In this document: one piece after another, positions 7,568-16,595 of the stretch
Layout of the letters: the number at the start of each line of letters is the position of its first letter
Numbering within the stretch: position 1 is the first letter of the stretch
Assembly (NCBI GenBank): GCA_937927685.1
Contig: CALBSC010000010.1
Coordinates: 1-64,000, forward strand
Length of the DNA: 64,000 bases
Direction of reading: 5' to 3'
Origin: an uncultured Burkholderiales bacterium
Lineage (GTDB): Bacteria > Pseudomonadota > Gammaproteobacteria > Burkholderiales > Burkholderiaceae_C
The notes under the pieces: model-generated
Databases searched by the model: none
What the model saw: the letters and a program-made list of their open reading frames with translations, nothing else
Told to the model about the DNA's origin: nothing
Program-made: the position numbers and the translations under genes

Positions 7568-9475
7568 ATGAGCCACCCCTTCCCGCTTCCAGAAGACAGC
7601 AACGACTCCAACAATCCCGACATCCATCATCTTTCTTCGCCGTCGCGTCGCCAGGTGCTGAAGGGGGGCTGGGCGGCGATGAGCGCGCAGCTGTTTGCCG
7701 CCATGGGCTTGAGTGCCTGCGCCACCACCGGGCCGGGTTCGCGCCCCGCTTTGGGGTTCTCACCGGTTGCGGTCAACACGCTCGATCAGGTCTCGGTGCC
7801 CGAGGGCTATGAAGCGCAGGTGCTGGTGCCCTGGGGCGAACCGGTGGGGTTGTCCGGTGAGGAGGCCGCATTCAAATGGGACGCCTCGAACACCGCGGCG
7901 GAACAGGCCACCCAGCTGGGCATGCACCATGATGGCATCCAGTACCTCCCGCTGCCTGCCCTGGGCACCGGCTTGCTGGTCATCAACCACGAGTACACCG
8001 ACGACGGCTTGCTGCATCGTGACGGCATGACCACCTGGTCAGCGGAGAAGGTGCGCAAGTCGCAAGCGGCCCATGGCTTGAGCATTGTCGAAGTGACCCA
8101 AGAACAAGGCCGCTGGAGCTCAGTGCGTCCTTCGCCGTATGCACGGCGCATCACGGCCAACACGCCCATGCGGTTTTCAGGACCCGCCGCCGGCCATCCC
8201 TTGCTCCGTACCGCTGCCGATCCCCAGGGCCTGTCGCCGCTGGGCACGTTCAACAACTGCGGCAATGGTCTCACGCCCTGGGGCACGGTGCTGACCACCG
8301 AGGAAAACTTCATCGGCTACTTCCATGGCCCGGCCCAGCCGGATGCCCACGGCAAACGCTGGGGACTCAGAAGCGGTGGCGCCGGCTATCGCTGGCACGA
8401 GCACGATGCCCGCTTTGATGCCACCCGACACCCGAACGAACCCAACCGCTTTGGTTGGTTGGTGGAGATCGACCCGCAGGACCCGAGTTCGGTGCCGGTC
8501 AAGCGCACGGCCCTGGGGCGTGGGTCTCATGAAGCCGCGCGCATCGTGCTGACCCGCGACGGCCGTGCGGTGGTGTACTCGGGCGAGGACGCCCGTTTTG
8601 AATACATCTACAAATTCGTCAGCCGTGACCGCATGCAGCCCGGGGGGGCCAAGGCCAATCAGCACCTGCTGGACCATGGCACCTTGTATGTGGCGCGCTT
8701 TGATGCCAATGGTCAAGGTCAATGGCTGCCCCTGACGCACGGCAGCCACCCACTCGATGCGGCCCATGGCTTTGAAAATGCGGGCGATGTGCTGATCAAG
8801 ACTCGTCAGGCCTCCGATGCGGTGGGTGCCACCAAGATGGACCGGCCCGAGTGGATCGAAGTGGATCAACAGGGTTGGGTCTATGTCACGCTCACCAACA
8901 ACACCAACCGTGGCGTGGGAGATGCCCCCGGGGTGGATGCCGCCAACCCGCGTGCCAACAACAGCATGGGTCACATCATCCGCTGGAAGGAGTCGGGCGA
9001 TTTCGATGCCACCCGTTTTGACTGGAACCATCTGGTGCTGGCCGGTGACCCCGCGCAAGCACGCCCGCAAGCGCAGGGCAATGTTCGGGGCGATGCCTTT
9101 GCCTGTCCCGACGGCCTGTGGGTGGACACGCGTGGCGTGCTCTGGATCCTCACCGACATTGCCAGCAACACGATTGCCAAGGGCGAGATGAGCGGTGTGG
9201 GACACAACGCGCTGTTGGCCCTCGATCCCCGGTCGGGTGAAGTCAGGCGCTTCCTGGTGGGACCTGCCGGCTGTGAAATCACCGGCATGACCGGCACACC
9301 CGACGGCACGACCGTGTTCGTGAACATTCAGCACCCGGGTGAAAGCCCCAGTGAACGCAGCGATCCCAGGCAACCGCGTCAATATTCCAATTGGCCGGAC
9401 TTCCGCCCCGATGGTCGTCCCCGTTCGGCCACCCTGGCGATTCGCAAGCGGGATGGCGGCATCGTGGGCACCTGA
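7568..9475 (+). CDS. phoX: PhoX-type alkaline phosphatase (DUF839), Tat lipoprotein
   Basis: A 635-residue exported phosphatase that releases phosphate from diverse phosphoesters; family members use an iron-calcium cofactor. The twin-arginine motif SRRQVLK lies at 26-32. The hydrophobic stretch ends in GLSAC (47-51), a lipobox, so a Tat-exported lipoprotein is likely. Family hallmarks include FNNCGNGLTPWGT near residue 228, GWLVEIDP, YSGEDARFEYIYKF, GPAGCEITG and NIQHPGE near 585. Start ATG 7568 is chosen because the promoter's Pho box overlaps the more upstream ATG at 7502. It is divergent from ppk1, each gene having its own Pho-type box in the shared gap. Confidence 0.9.
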   Translation: MSHPFPLPEDSNDSNNPDIHHLSSPSRRQVLKGGWAAMSAQLFAAMGLSACATTGPGSRPALGFSPVAVNTLDQVSVPEGYEAQVLVPWGEPVGLSGEEAAFKWDASNTAAEQATQLGMHHDGIQYLPLPALGTGLLVINHEYTDDGLLHRDGMTTWSAEKVRKSQAAHGLSIVEVTQEQGRWSSVRPSPYARRITANTPMRFSGPAAGHPLLRTAADPQGLSPLGTFNNCGNGLTPWGTVLTTEENFIGYFHGPAQPDAHGKRWGLRSGGAGYRWHEHDARFDATRHPNEPNRFGWLVEIDPQDPSSVPVKRTALGRGSHEAARIVLTRDGRAVVYSGEDARFEYIYKFVSRDRMQPGGAKANQHLLDHGTLYVARFDANGQGQWLPLTHGSHPLDAAHGFENAGDVLIKTRQASDAVGATKMDRPEWIEVDQQGWVYVTLTNNTNRGVGDAPGVDAANPRANNSMGHIIRWKESGDFDATRFDWNHLVLAGDPAQARPQAQGNVRGDAFACPDGLWVDTRGVLWILTDIASNTIAKGEMSGVGHNALLALDPRSGEVRRFLVGPAGCEITGMTGTPDGTTVFVNIQHPGESPSERSDPRQPRQYSNWPDFRPDGRPRSATLAIRKRDGGIVGT

Positions 9476-9495
9476 GGGAGGTGCCGGAGCGCGAC

Positions 9496-10551
9496 TCAGC
9501 GCTCGGGCAAGGGGGTGCCCCGTGCGGGCACCAGGTGTTCGACAAACTGCCGTGTCGCCTCGGCCCAGCTGAATCGCTGGGATTGCGCACGGGCCTGTGC
9601 ACGTGGGACCTGTAATGCCCGTTGCGCTGCTGCGGCCAGGTCTTCAGACAAAATGCCTCCCTTGGCCGTGGTGGCGTCGTCGCCTTCCACGCCCAGCACT
9701 TCCCACGGTCCGTCCACCGGAAAGGCGGCGACCGGGGTGCCGCACGCCATGGCCTCCAGCATCACCAGACCAAAGGTTTCGTGACGACTGGGAAACACAA
9801 ACACGTCCGACGCTGCATACAGGCGCGCCAACTCGGGACGGGAAACCAAGCCCAGCCACAGCGTGTCGGGGCTGTCCCGCCGCAGGGTGCTCTCCAGCGG
9901 ACCGACGCCACAGATCACCTTGCTCCCTTGCCAGGGCATGTCGATGAAAGCCTGTATGTTTTTCTCGTAGGAAATGCGGCCCACATACATGGCAATCGGA
10001 CGTTTGAGTTCCGCGAAGTGGGGATGCTCCTGCACCTGCGCGCGGTACTCAAACAGCTGTTCGTCCACCCCATGGGTCCAGGCACGCAAACGCGTGAATC
10101 GACGTGCTGTCAGCAGATTGCGCACGGCCAGCGTGGGGACCATCACGCCGTGTGAGCGTGAATGAAACAGTCGGAACAGGGCATAGCCCAGGGCCAGCGG
10201 CACGCGGGCGGCAGCCTTCAGGATTTCCGGGAACCGGGTGTGAAATGCCGTGGTGAAAGCCAGGCGATGGCGCACACAGTAGCGTCGTGCAGCCCACCCC
10301 AGGGGTCCTTCGGTGGCCAGGTGGATGGCGTCGGGCTCAAAGCTTTGCAGCAGCAGACCCAGGGACCGACCCGGCCGGCGTGCCAGCCGGATTTCCGCAT
10401 AACCCGGACAAGGCCGTGTCTCAAACATCCCCGGATGTACCACCAGCACCTCATGACCGGCTGTCTGCAGATGATCCACCAATTCCACCAGGGTGGTCAC
10501 CACCCCGTTGACCTGAGGGCGCCACGCATCGGTGATGAGGGCGATTTTCAT
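9496..10551 (-). CDS. agt: GT4 glycosyltransferase, Agt-like (diacylglycerol glycosylation)
   Basis: A 351-residue GT-B enzyme. The N-terminal acceptor domain starts MKIALITDAWRPQVNGVV and contains HLATEGPLG (77-85). The donor domain has VGRISYEKN (190-198) and the EX7E motif E258...E266 in HETFGLVMLEAM. The ATG overlaps the plcP stop as ATGA, so translation is probably coupled. The plcP-agt pair is known from alpha- and marine proteobacteria, where PlcP makes diacylglycerol from phospholipid and Agt adds a sugar from UDP-glucose, UDP-galactose or UDP-glucuronate during phosphate starvation. The ugd gene 4 kb away could provide UDP-glucuronate. Sugar specificity cannot be read from the sequence. 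A paralogue lies at 19110-20345. Confidence 0.82.
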   Translation of the reverse strand: MKIALITDAWRPQVNGVVTTLVELVDHLQTAGHEVLVVHPGMFETRPCPGYAEIRLARRPGRSLGLLLQSFEPDAIHLATEGPLGWAARRYCVRHRLAFTTAFHTRFPEILKAAARVPLALGYALFRLFHSRSHGVMVPTLAVRNLLTARRFTRLRAWTHGVDEQLFEYRAQVQEHPHFAELKRPIAMYVGRISYEKNIQAFIDMPWQGSKVICGVGPLESTLRRDSPDTLWLGLVSRPELARLYAASDVFVFPSRHETFGLVMLEAMACGTPVAAFPVDGPWEVLGVEGDDATTAKGGILSEDLAAAAQRALQVPRAQARAQSQRFSWAEATRQFVEHLVPARGTPLPER

Positions 10552-11405
10552 CCGTGAACCGGGTAATCCAGGCGGGAACCAGCGGGCTCTCGAACGACCG
10601 GTTGAGCCATCGGTATGGGCGGCGGGTGGTGGGTCGGCATGGGCAGGGTCTCCTCCTCGGCGGTCACGATGGGTTGAATGCGAGGCCAGTAGATCAATTC
10701 GAAGCGGCCATCCTCGTGCTCCACCAGCGCACTCAGACTTTCCACCCAGTCGCCGTCGTTGTAATAGGTCACGCCATCGATATCGCGAATTTCGGCGTGG
10801 TGGATGTGTCCGCACACCACCCCTTGATAGCCGCGTCGTTGGGCCTCATGGGCCACAGCACGTTCAAAATCCGTCACGTAGTTCAAGGCCTTTTTGACCC
10901 GCATCTTCAGATAGGCCGAGAGCGACCAATAGGGCAAGCCCAGGCGATTGCGGCAGTTGTTGAGGTAGCGGTTCAACTTCAGGGCCAGTTCGTACGCGTG
11001 GTCCCCCAGATAGGCTAGCCATTTGGCACAGCGAATCACCGCGTCGAAATAATCACCGTGGACGATCCACAATTTGCGCCCGTCAGCGGTCACATGCACG
11101 GCTTCTTCCAGCACTTCGATACCACCGAAATGGTGATTGACGAACTGGCGGGCGAATTCGTCATGGTTGCCAGGCACATAAATCACCTGACAGCCTTTGC
11201 GCGCCTTGCGCAACAACTTTTGGACAACGTCGTTGTGCGACTGAGGCCAGTACCAGCGACGCCGCAAAGCCCAGCCGTCGATGATGTCGCCCACCAGGTA
11301 GAGTTGGTCACAGGTGTCGCGCTTGAGAAATTCCAGCAGGGCATCAGCCTGACAGCCGGGCGTGCCCAAATGGATATCCGAGATGAATACGGTCTTGTAA
11401 TGCAT
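10548..11405 (-). CDS. plcP: PlcP-type phospholipase C (metallophosphoesterase)
   Basis: A 285-residue calcineurin-like metallophosphoesterase annotated in databases as the UDP-2,3-diacylglucosamine diphosphatase family. Metal-binding motifs appear in order: SDIHLG (9-14), GDIIDGW (39-45), PGNHDE (78-83), HGDYFD (116-121) and CGHIHHAE (198-205). The segment after the second motif (YWPQSHNDVVQKLLRKARKG) is diagnostic of the PlcP branch rather than LpxH. PlcP cleaves phospholipid headgroups under phosphate starvation to yield diacylglycerol. It is first in a two-gene operon with the GT4 enzyme, overlapping by ATGA. A Pho-like box is upstream but weak. LpxH function is possible but unlikely given the neighbour. 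Confidence 0.85.
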   Translation of the reverse strand: MHYKTVFISDIHLGTPGCQADALLEFLKRDTCDQLYLVGDIIDGWALRRRWYWPQSHNDVVQKLLRKARKGCQVIYVPGNHDEFARQFVNHHFGGIEVLEEAVHVTADGRKLWIVHGDYFDAVIRCAKWLAYLGDHAYELALKLNRYLNNCRNRLGLPYWSLSAYLKMRVKKALNYVTDFERAVAHEAQRRGYQGVVCGHIHHAEIRDIDGVTYYNDGDWVESLSALVEHEDGRFELIYWPRIQPIVTAEEETLPMPTHHPPPIPMAQPVVREPAGSRLDYPVHG

Positions 11406-11460
11406 CTCACTCCTTCAGAGTAGCAATCTCATGCCGTGAATTTACGCAGTCATCGTGACA

Positions 11461-11494
11461 CTTTGAGGACCCTTCCATGAAAGATTGATGAATC
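11461..11494 (-). promoter_or_regulatory. Weak Pho-like box upstream of plcP
   Basis: Minus strand: GATTCAT (11494-11488), 4 bp, CTTTCAT (11483-11477), 10 bp, then TCAAAG (11466-11461) at the -10 position. Half-sites keep the TTCAT core but the -10 is poor. A lone GTGTCAC lies at 11461-11455. Included because the spacing is the same as at the stronger sites. Confidence 0.35.
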
Positions 11495-11519
11495 CCATCG
11501 CCGCGTTGCGGTGGTGCTG

Positions 11520-11553
11520 ATGTCATGGAAATGACATCTCCAGGGGTTAGGAT
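11520..11553 (+). promoter_or_regulatory. Pho box and -10 for the corA-like/lplT operon
   Basis: ATGTCAT (11520-11526), GGAA, ATGACAT (11531-11537), a 10-bp gap, TAGGAT (11548-11553). The two half-sites are inverted relative to each other at the central base, making the element nearly palindromic, but only the plus direction has a -10 at the expected distance. Confidence 0.6.
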
Positions 11554-11616
11554 GTTCATTTGACCCGGTCTGAACGTGCACCGTTTGCACACCTGCCGCA
11601 CGCCCCTTTTTGTGCC

Positions 11617-12921
11617 ATGAACTCTTTGCTGGATGTGATCAACAAGCAGCGCCGGGTTCATGACCTCATGCAGCATCAAAGCATGCTCAAGCACGACGTG
11701 GCGGCTTCCCTGTTACAGCGCCAACACGATGTCGAGCTCTCATCCCTCATTGCTCACACCTCAGCTGAACAACTCGCCCAGTGCCTGAGCGCCCTGGATA
11801 CGCCCAGCGCACAGCGTCTGTGGCATCTCATTCCGCCCGAACAAGCGAGTCGGGTCTTGTGGAGCCTGCCGGAGAACCGACGCATGGAACTGAACCTCGA
11901 ATCCCCTGCCGTGGATCGCCAACGCGTCCAGTGCTATGAGCTGAACCACGGGCGACTGATGCCCCTGGCTTTGCAAGACGCAGCCGGCCAGGAGACGCCC
12001 GCAGCGGTCTGGGTGGATCTGGTGGATGCCACCCCGGGAGAACGCCGCTACGTGGAGGACCGGTTTCAGGTCACCTTGCCCGAATTGCTGGACGAAAACG
12101 AACTCGAAGTCACGGCGCGCTTTCAAGTCAGTCAGGACGACGACTTGTTGTTGCATTCCAACTTCCTGGGCGTCCAGGCGCATCATGCACGCAGCGTGCC
12201 AGTGGCATTCATGGTGCATAACGGGGTGCTGTTTTCGATCCGGCGCGAAAGCCTCCCCATTTTTGATCTGCAAAAACAGCGTGCCCGCAATCAACCTGGC
12301 TATGTGAACAATGCCTGGGATGTCCTGATCGATCTGTATGCGGCCGATGTCGAATGTTCGGCCGATGCCCTGGAAAACATTTACGGCAAACTCGGGCAGG
12401 TGGGGCGCCACGTGCTGAGCGAATCCATCAGCGACCAGATGGCGGCAGGCATCCTGTCGGACATTGCGGAAGAGGAAGATCACAATGGCCGTATCCGCAG
12501 CAACATTCTGGATACGCAGCGAGCCCTGAATTTTTTGCTGCGCGGGCGCATGCTGTCAGACAACCAGGTGCAGGATTGCCGGCAAATTCAGCGCAACATC
12601 GAATCCCTCAACAGCCACACATCGTTCCTGTTTGACAAAATCAACTTTTTGATGGACTCCACCATCGGTTTCATCAACATCAACCAGAACAAGCGCGTGA
12701 ACCAGCTGACCATATTCAGCGTCGTCTTCATGCCCATCAACATCCTGGCCGGTATCGGTGGCATGTCGGAGTTTTCGATGATGACGCAAGGCATCGACTG
12801 GCCGGTGGCCTACGGCGGTTTCATGGTGTGCTCGGCGCTCATTGGCTGGCTGACTTTCCGTGTACTAGGTCACCTCGAGCGCAAGCGCACCCAGAGCTCC
12901 TACCGCCGACCGCCGCATTGA
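11617..12921 (+). CDS. CorA-family channel with an MgtE-N-like domain and a GMS instead of GMN loop
   Basis: A 434-residue inner-membrane protein. Residues about 40-105 contain helical repeats (SLIAHTSAEQLAQ, SRVLWSLPENRR) resembling the MgtE N-terminal domain. Next comes a CorA-type alpha/beta and long-helix cytoplasmic domain. At the end are two membrane helices, TIFSVVFMPINILAGIG and YGGFMVCSALIGWLTF. Canonical CorA has YGMN between these helices; here the loop reads GGMSEFSMM (from 381), with Ser in place of Asn. Transport of Mg2+ or another divalent ion is inferred from the fold. The start is ATG 11617: the TTG alternative at 11560 falls at the predicted transcription start. lplT follows 19 bp later in the same operon. 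Confidence 0.78.
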   Translation: MNSLLDVINKQRRVHDLMQHQSMLKHDVAASLLQRQHDVELSSLIAHTSAEQLAQCLSALDTPSAQRLWHLIPPEQASRVLWSLPENRRMELNLESPAVDRQRVQCYELNHGRLMPLALQDAAGQETPAAVWVDLVDATPGERRYVEDRFQVTLPELLDENELEVTARFQVSQDDDLLLHSNFLGVQAHHARSVPVAFMVHNGVLFSIRRESLPIFDLQKQRARNQPGYVNNAWDVLIDLYAADVECSADALENIYGKLGQVGRHVLSESISDQMAAGILSDIAEEEDHNGRIRSNILDTQRALNFLLRGRMLSDNQVQDCRQIQRNIESLNSHTSFLFDKINFLMDSTIGFININQNKRVNQLTIFSVVFMPINILAGIGGMSEFSMMTQGIDWPVAYGGFMVCSALIGWLTFRVLGHLERKRTQSSYRRPPH

Positions 12922-12940
12922 GTCGACCCTTCCCGAGACC

Positions 12941-14182
12941 ATGGGCGCGAATTTCTACCGACTGATCGTTGCCCAGTTCGTTTCGGGGCTGGCGGACAAC
13001 GCGCTGCTGTTGATTGCCATTGCCCTGCACCTGGAGCAGGGCGGTGCGGGCTGGTGGATTCCGCTCATCAAATTCAGTTTCACGACGTTTTACGTACTCA
13101 CGGCACCGGTGGCTGGTGTGTTGTCGGACCGATGGCCCAAGCCGCATGTCATGCTGGTGGCCAATGGCATCAAGGCCCTGGGCTGCCTGGGCATGTTGCT
13201 GGGCATGCCGGTCATTCCTGCCATGATGGTGGTGGGCTTGGGGGCCGCGCTGTATTCACCCGCCAAATACGGCCTGATCACCGAGCTGGTTCCACCCGCG
13301 CATCTGGTTCGCGCCAACAGCTGGATTGAAATCAGTACCGTGGGCGCTGCGGTGCTGGGCATTGTGATGGGTGGTTTTCTCATCAGTGACACCTTCACCC
13401 TGAGCGGCATGACGCATGCCTTGCGGTCCCTGCTGAACTCGGCATCTCCACTCTGTGGCTCGCTTGGGTTCACGGTGCTGTGCTATGGGGTGGCCCTGGT
13501 GCTCAACGTGTGGATCAAAGGCAGTCACATCACCTATCCCCGGACGCCTGCCCGCCCGCTGGCCTTGCTGCGACAAACGGTACAGCACCAGCAACGCATG
13601 TGGTCGGATACCGAGGCGGGTATGTCGCTCGGGGTGACCACCCTCTTTTGGGGCGTCAGTGCAACCATGCAATTGCTGGTGCTGCAATGGTCGCAGACGC
13701 ACCTGGGCATGAGTCTGGATCATGCCGCGTATTTGCAGGGTGCGGTTGCCGTGGGCGTGGTGGTAGGTGCGTGGCTGGCCGCCCGCTGGGTGTCACTGGA
13801 GGGGGCCTGGCGGGTACTGCCGATGGGCCTGCTGCTGGGTCTGTCACTGCCGTGCATGAACTGGGTGCATCACCCTGGCGTGGCCCTGGTCATGATGGCA
13901 GTGGTCGGGGCGTGCGGCGGCTTCTTTGTGGTCCCCATGAACGCACTGCTCCAGCACCGGGGTTGTCACTTGTTGACCGCGGGACAATCCATCGCCATTC
14001 AGAATCTCAATGAGAACCTGAGCGTCATGGCCATGATGCTGGTGTACAGTGGCTTGATGGCGCTGGAGTTGCCTTTCTCCATCATCACCACGGTGCTGGG
14101 CATCTGGATCAGCAGCGGGATGCTGCTGATCGCCTGGCGTTATCACACACGCAAAAAGTCTTCGGTGCGGTCCGCCAACTGA
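12941..14182 (+). CDS. lplT: Lysophospholipid transporter LplT
   Basis: A 413-residue, 12-helix major facilitator protein. It aligns with E. coli LplT at several family-specific sites: [15 protein letters not shown] (9-23), [18 protein letters not shown] (around 102-119) and [16 protein letters not shown] (around 325). LplT flips lysophospholipids such as lyso-PE from the periplasmic to the cytoplasmic leaflet for reacylation. In E. coli it is fused or adjacent to Aas; no acyltransferase is adjacent here. It is co-transcribed with the CorA-like gene and so probably shares its Pho-type promoter, which would link lysolipid salvage to phosphate stress. The 3' end overlaps the convergent ugd by 40 bp. 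Confidence 0.88.
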   Translation: MGANFYRLIVAQFVSGLADNALLLIAIALHLEQGGAGWWIPLIKFSFTTFYVLTAPVAGVLSDRWPKPHVMLVANGIKALGCLGMLLGMPVIPAMMVVGLGAALYSPAKYGLITELVPPAHLVRANSWIEISTVGAAVLGIVMGGFLISDTFTLSGMTHALRSLLNSASPLCGSLGFTVLCYGVALVLNVWIKGSHITYPRTPARPLALLRQTVQHQQRMWSDTEAGMSLGVTTLFWGVSATMQLLVLQWSQTHLGMSLDHAAYLQGAVAVGVVVGAWLAARWVSLEGAWRVLPMGLLLGLSLPCMNWVHHPGVALVMMAVVGACGGFFVVPMNALLQHRGCHLLTAGQSIAIQNLNENLSVMAMMLVYSGLMALELPFSIITTVLGIWISSGMLLIAWRYHTRKKSSVRSAN

Positions 14183-15588
14183 GCCTGGTGGTGCTGATCC
14201 AGTCGCGCCATGCGGCCAATGCCGTGGTAGTCAATGCCGTACTGACGCATCATGTCAGGCTCGTACATGTTGCGTCCGTCAAAAATTCGGCGGTCGCTCA
14301 GCAGGTTCTTCATCCGTTCGAAGTCCGGGCTGCGAAAGGCCTTCCACTCGGTGGCGATCAGCAGGGCTGCACAGCCTTCCAGTGCCTGATAGGGTTCATC
14401 CACCAGTTCGAACTGATTGCCAAACACCTGCAAGCCCAGATCGGTCTTGAGCGCTTCGCAGGCCGCTTGCCCGGCGACCGGGTCGTAAGCTCGCACGAAC
14501 GCCCCGCGCTGTGTCAATTCACGCACCACGAGTCGGCTGGGCGCCTCGCGCACATCGTCGGTGTTGGGTTTGAAGCTCAAGCCCCACAAGGCGAAGCTGA
14601 GTCCACTCAGGTCGTCACCATACAACGCCGTGACTTTCTCCACCAAGCGCAACTTCTGGTACTGGTTGATGGCGTCCACGGCGGACAGCAGACGCAGTGG
14701 ATAGCCCAGGTCCAGTCCCATGTGCTGCAAGGCTTGCACATCCTTGGGGAAGCATGACCCCCCATAGCCCGTGCCCGCATACAGAAAACTGAAGCCGATG
14801 CGCGGATCCGAGCCGATGCCCATGCGAACCTGTTCAATATCCACGTCCAGGCGTTCGGCCAGGTTGGCCAGATCGTTCATGAAGGAGATGCGGGTCGCCA
14901 GCATGGCATTGGCCGCATATTTGGTGAACTCGGCGGCGCGACGGCTCATCAGGTAGGTGCGCTGGTGGTGGCGGTTCAGGGGCCCGTAAAGTTGCTGCAT
15001 CCACTCCTGTGCCGTTTGTGAGAACGGCCCGGCGTCAATGCCCAGGACGATGCGGTCCGGGCGCATGAAGTCCTCGATGGCAGCGCCTTCCTTCAGGAAT
15101 TCCGGATTGGACACCACACAATAAGCCAGATCACTCAGTGGCTCACCCGTCGTGTCGGACAGACCGCGCCGATGCAGTTCCTCGTCGATCCATTGCTCCA
15201 CCTGTTCTGCCGTGCCGACGGGCACTGTGGACTTGTCCACAATCACCTTGGGCGTGCGCATCCAGCGCCCGATGCTGCGAGCAGCCGAGGTGACATAGCT
15301 GAGATCTGCCCGACCATCGGGCCCGGGCGGTGTACCCACGGCGATGTAGACGATATCTCCATGATGCACGCTGTCCACCACGTCGGCACTGAACTTCAAA
15401 CGACCCAGCCCACGGTTGCGTACCACCATCTCTTCCAGCCCGGGTTCATAAATGGGGCAGTGGCCCGCATTCATGGCTCTTATCTTGTCGGCATCGACGT
15501 CATAGCAGACCACGTCATTGCCCAATTCGGCCAGGCATACGCCCGTGACCAATCCCACATAGCCAGTTCCCATCACGGTGACACGCAT
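14143..15588 (-). CDS. ugd: UDP-glucose 6-dehydrogenase
   Basis: A 481-residue UDP-glucose/GDP-mannose dehydrogenase family enzyme. The Rossmann motif GTGYVG is at 7-12, catalytic NPEFLKEG at 161-168, [10 protein letters not shown] at 221-230, and the active-site Cys at 279 in [12 protein letters not shown]. These match UDP-glucose dehydrogenases, which oxidise UDP-glucose twice to UDP-glucuronate with NAD+. It is downstream of psd with a 57-base gap. Within this lipid cluster the product could be donor for glucuronosyl diacylglycerol made by the Agt-like enzymes. Polysaccharide supply is an alternative, but no polysaccharide genes are present in the window. Confidence 0.93.
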   Translation of the reverse strand: MRVTVMGTGYVGLVTGVCLAELGNDVVCYDVDADKIRAMNAGHCPIYEPGLEEMVVRNRGLGRLKFSADVVDSVHHGDIVYIAVGTPPGPDGRADLSYVTSAARSIGRWMRTPKVIVDKSTVPVGTAEQVEQWIDEELHRRGLSDTTGEPLSDLAYCVVSNPEFLKEGAAIEDFMRPDRIVLGIDAGPFSQTAQEWMQQLYGPLNRHHQRTYLMSRRAAEFTKYAANAMLATRISFMNDLANLAERLDVDIEQVRMGIGSDPRIGFSFLYAGTGYGGSCFPKDVQALQHMGLDLGYPLRLLSAVDAINQYQKLRLVEKVTALYGDDLSGLSFALWGLSFKPNTDDVREAPSRLVVRELTQRGAFVRAYDPVAGQAACEALKTDLGLQVFGNQFELVDEPYQALEGCAALLIATEWKAFRSPDFERMKNLLSDRRIFDGRNMYEPDMMRQYGIDYHGIGRMARLDQHHQAQLADRTEDFLRV

Positions 15589-15645
15589 TGTTTTTCTCCT
15601 GTCAAATGCATAGACAGCAGTGTTTCAAGCGTCCGTGTAAACCTT

Positions 15646-15663
15646 GTGAAATTTAAACGACAG
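15646..15663 (-). promoter_or_regulatory. Possible Pho box between psd and ugd
   Basis: Minus strand: CTGTCGT, TTAA, ATTTCAC, overlapping the last codons of psd. Both half-sites score well, but the hexamer 10 bp downstream (CGGACG) is not a plausible -10. It could serve as an accessory site or be a chance match. Confidence 0.28.
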
Positions 15664-16543
15664 TTTGTTGACAGTCGCGGTGGCGAAACAAGGCGCGTCC
15701 CATCTGGATGCGGTCACCTTCCTGCCAATCGTCCAGTCGTTCGTATTGGGGGGGCACCAGCAGGATCAAGGTCGAGCCGTGGTGGAACCATCCCATTTCA
15801 TCACCCTTGGCATACGCTTGCTCGCAGGCGTAGTCTCGTCGGCCTTTGAACCGGGTGTTCAGGGTGTCGGGGATGGCGTGCAACCGGATGCTGGCCACCA
15901 GGATGGCCGCCACAGCCACGATACCTATGGGGGCTCCACCATTCGCTGGGACCATCGTCAGGCATGCCCGTTCGTTTTTGCAAAACAGGCGTTCGACGCG
16001 GCGCAGGGCGATGGGATTGACGTTCCACGTATCCCCGCTGATATACCGCACCTGACGCAGCGTGCCCGCCGCCGGTGCGTGGAAGCGGTGGTACATGCCA
16101 GCCGTGAGCCGCAAGGTGACAAAGTGAGCTCCCTGCCAGGCCTTGGCTTCCTGTGCCCCGCCGACCAGTTCCTCCAGCTGGTAGGCAAAGCCCTTGGCCT
16201 GGTAGAGGCGGCCATTCTCCACCACGCCGTGCGCACCCACGATGGCGTCGCTCGGGCTGGTCATCACGTCCGGGCGATCATCCACCCGGCGCGCCCCGGG
16301 TTTGAGCTCGCGGATGAACGCATCATGCAGGCTGGCGAAGCGGGAATCGCGCGCTTCGTGCATATCCAGATCAGAGAACAATTGCCACAAGGCGATGGAC
16401 GGGCGACTGATCCAGGGATGTCGCAGTTCACTGAACCAGCCCATGAAGCGGGTCAGGGCGATGCGGGGTATCCGGTTGGTCAGGAGAAAGTTGAGGTCTT
16501 CCTGTGCCACCACGACACGCAATGCCTGCTTGATCGTCATCAT
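15653..16543 (-). CDS. psd: Phosphatidylserine decarboxylase
   Basis: A 296-residue pro-enzyme that decarboxylates phosphatidylserine to phosphatidylethanolamine at the inner membrane. The self-cleavage site is HGST at 255-258, where Ser257 becomes the pyruvoyl group. Catalytic partners are Asp99 in SPSDAIVG and the His pair in MYHRFHAP (150-157). The N-terminal region resembles the longer Burkholderiales-type class. The start is the first of two tandem ATGs. It is divergent from the aminotransferase gene across 52 bp, which contains a perfect 8-bp inverted repeat. Many betaproteobacteria carry a separate psd beside pssA, so this copy may be dedicated to lipid remodelling; this is inference. 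Confidence 0.9.
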   Translation of the reverse strand: MMTIKQALRVVVAQEDLNFLLTNRIPRIALTRFMGWFSELRHPWISRPSIALWQLFSDLDMHEARDSRFASLHDAFIRELKPGARRVDDRPDVMTSPSDAIVGAHGVVENGRLYQAKGFAYQLEELVGGAQEAKAWQGAHFVTLRLTAGMYHRFHAPAAGTLRQVRYISGDTWNVNPIALRRVERLFCKNERACLTMVPANGGAPIGIVAVAAILVASIRLHAIPDTLNTRFKGRRDYACEQAYAKGDEMGWFHHGSTLILLVPPQYERLDDWQEGDRIQMGRALFRHRDCQQTVV

Positions 16544-16568
16544 AAATTCATGCTGCCTTCATATAACT

Positions 16569-16593
16569 GACGAATCTCGTCATTGGATTCGTC
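16569..16593. promoter_or_regulatory. Inverted repeat between psd and the aminotransferase gene
   Basis: GACGAATC (16569-16576) and GATTCGTC (16586-16593) form a perfect 8-bp inverted repeat with a 9-bp spacer, centred between divergent genes. It could be an operator for both. The right part also contains two direct TCGTCAT/TCGTCAC elements 12 bp apart that resemble Pho half-sites, but no good -10 follows. Confidence 0.45.
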
Positions 16594-16595
16594 AC

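Noticed and set aside
9487..9504. GAGCGC/GCGCTC hairpin between phoX and agt as terminator
   Set aside because: Short stem, no T-run on either strand, and part of it lies in the agt coding end.
15646..15663. Firm Pho promoter for ugd
   Set aside because: Half-sites are good but no acceptable -10 lies 10 or 11 bp downstream, so it is kept only as a low-confidence feature.
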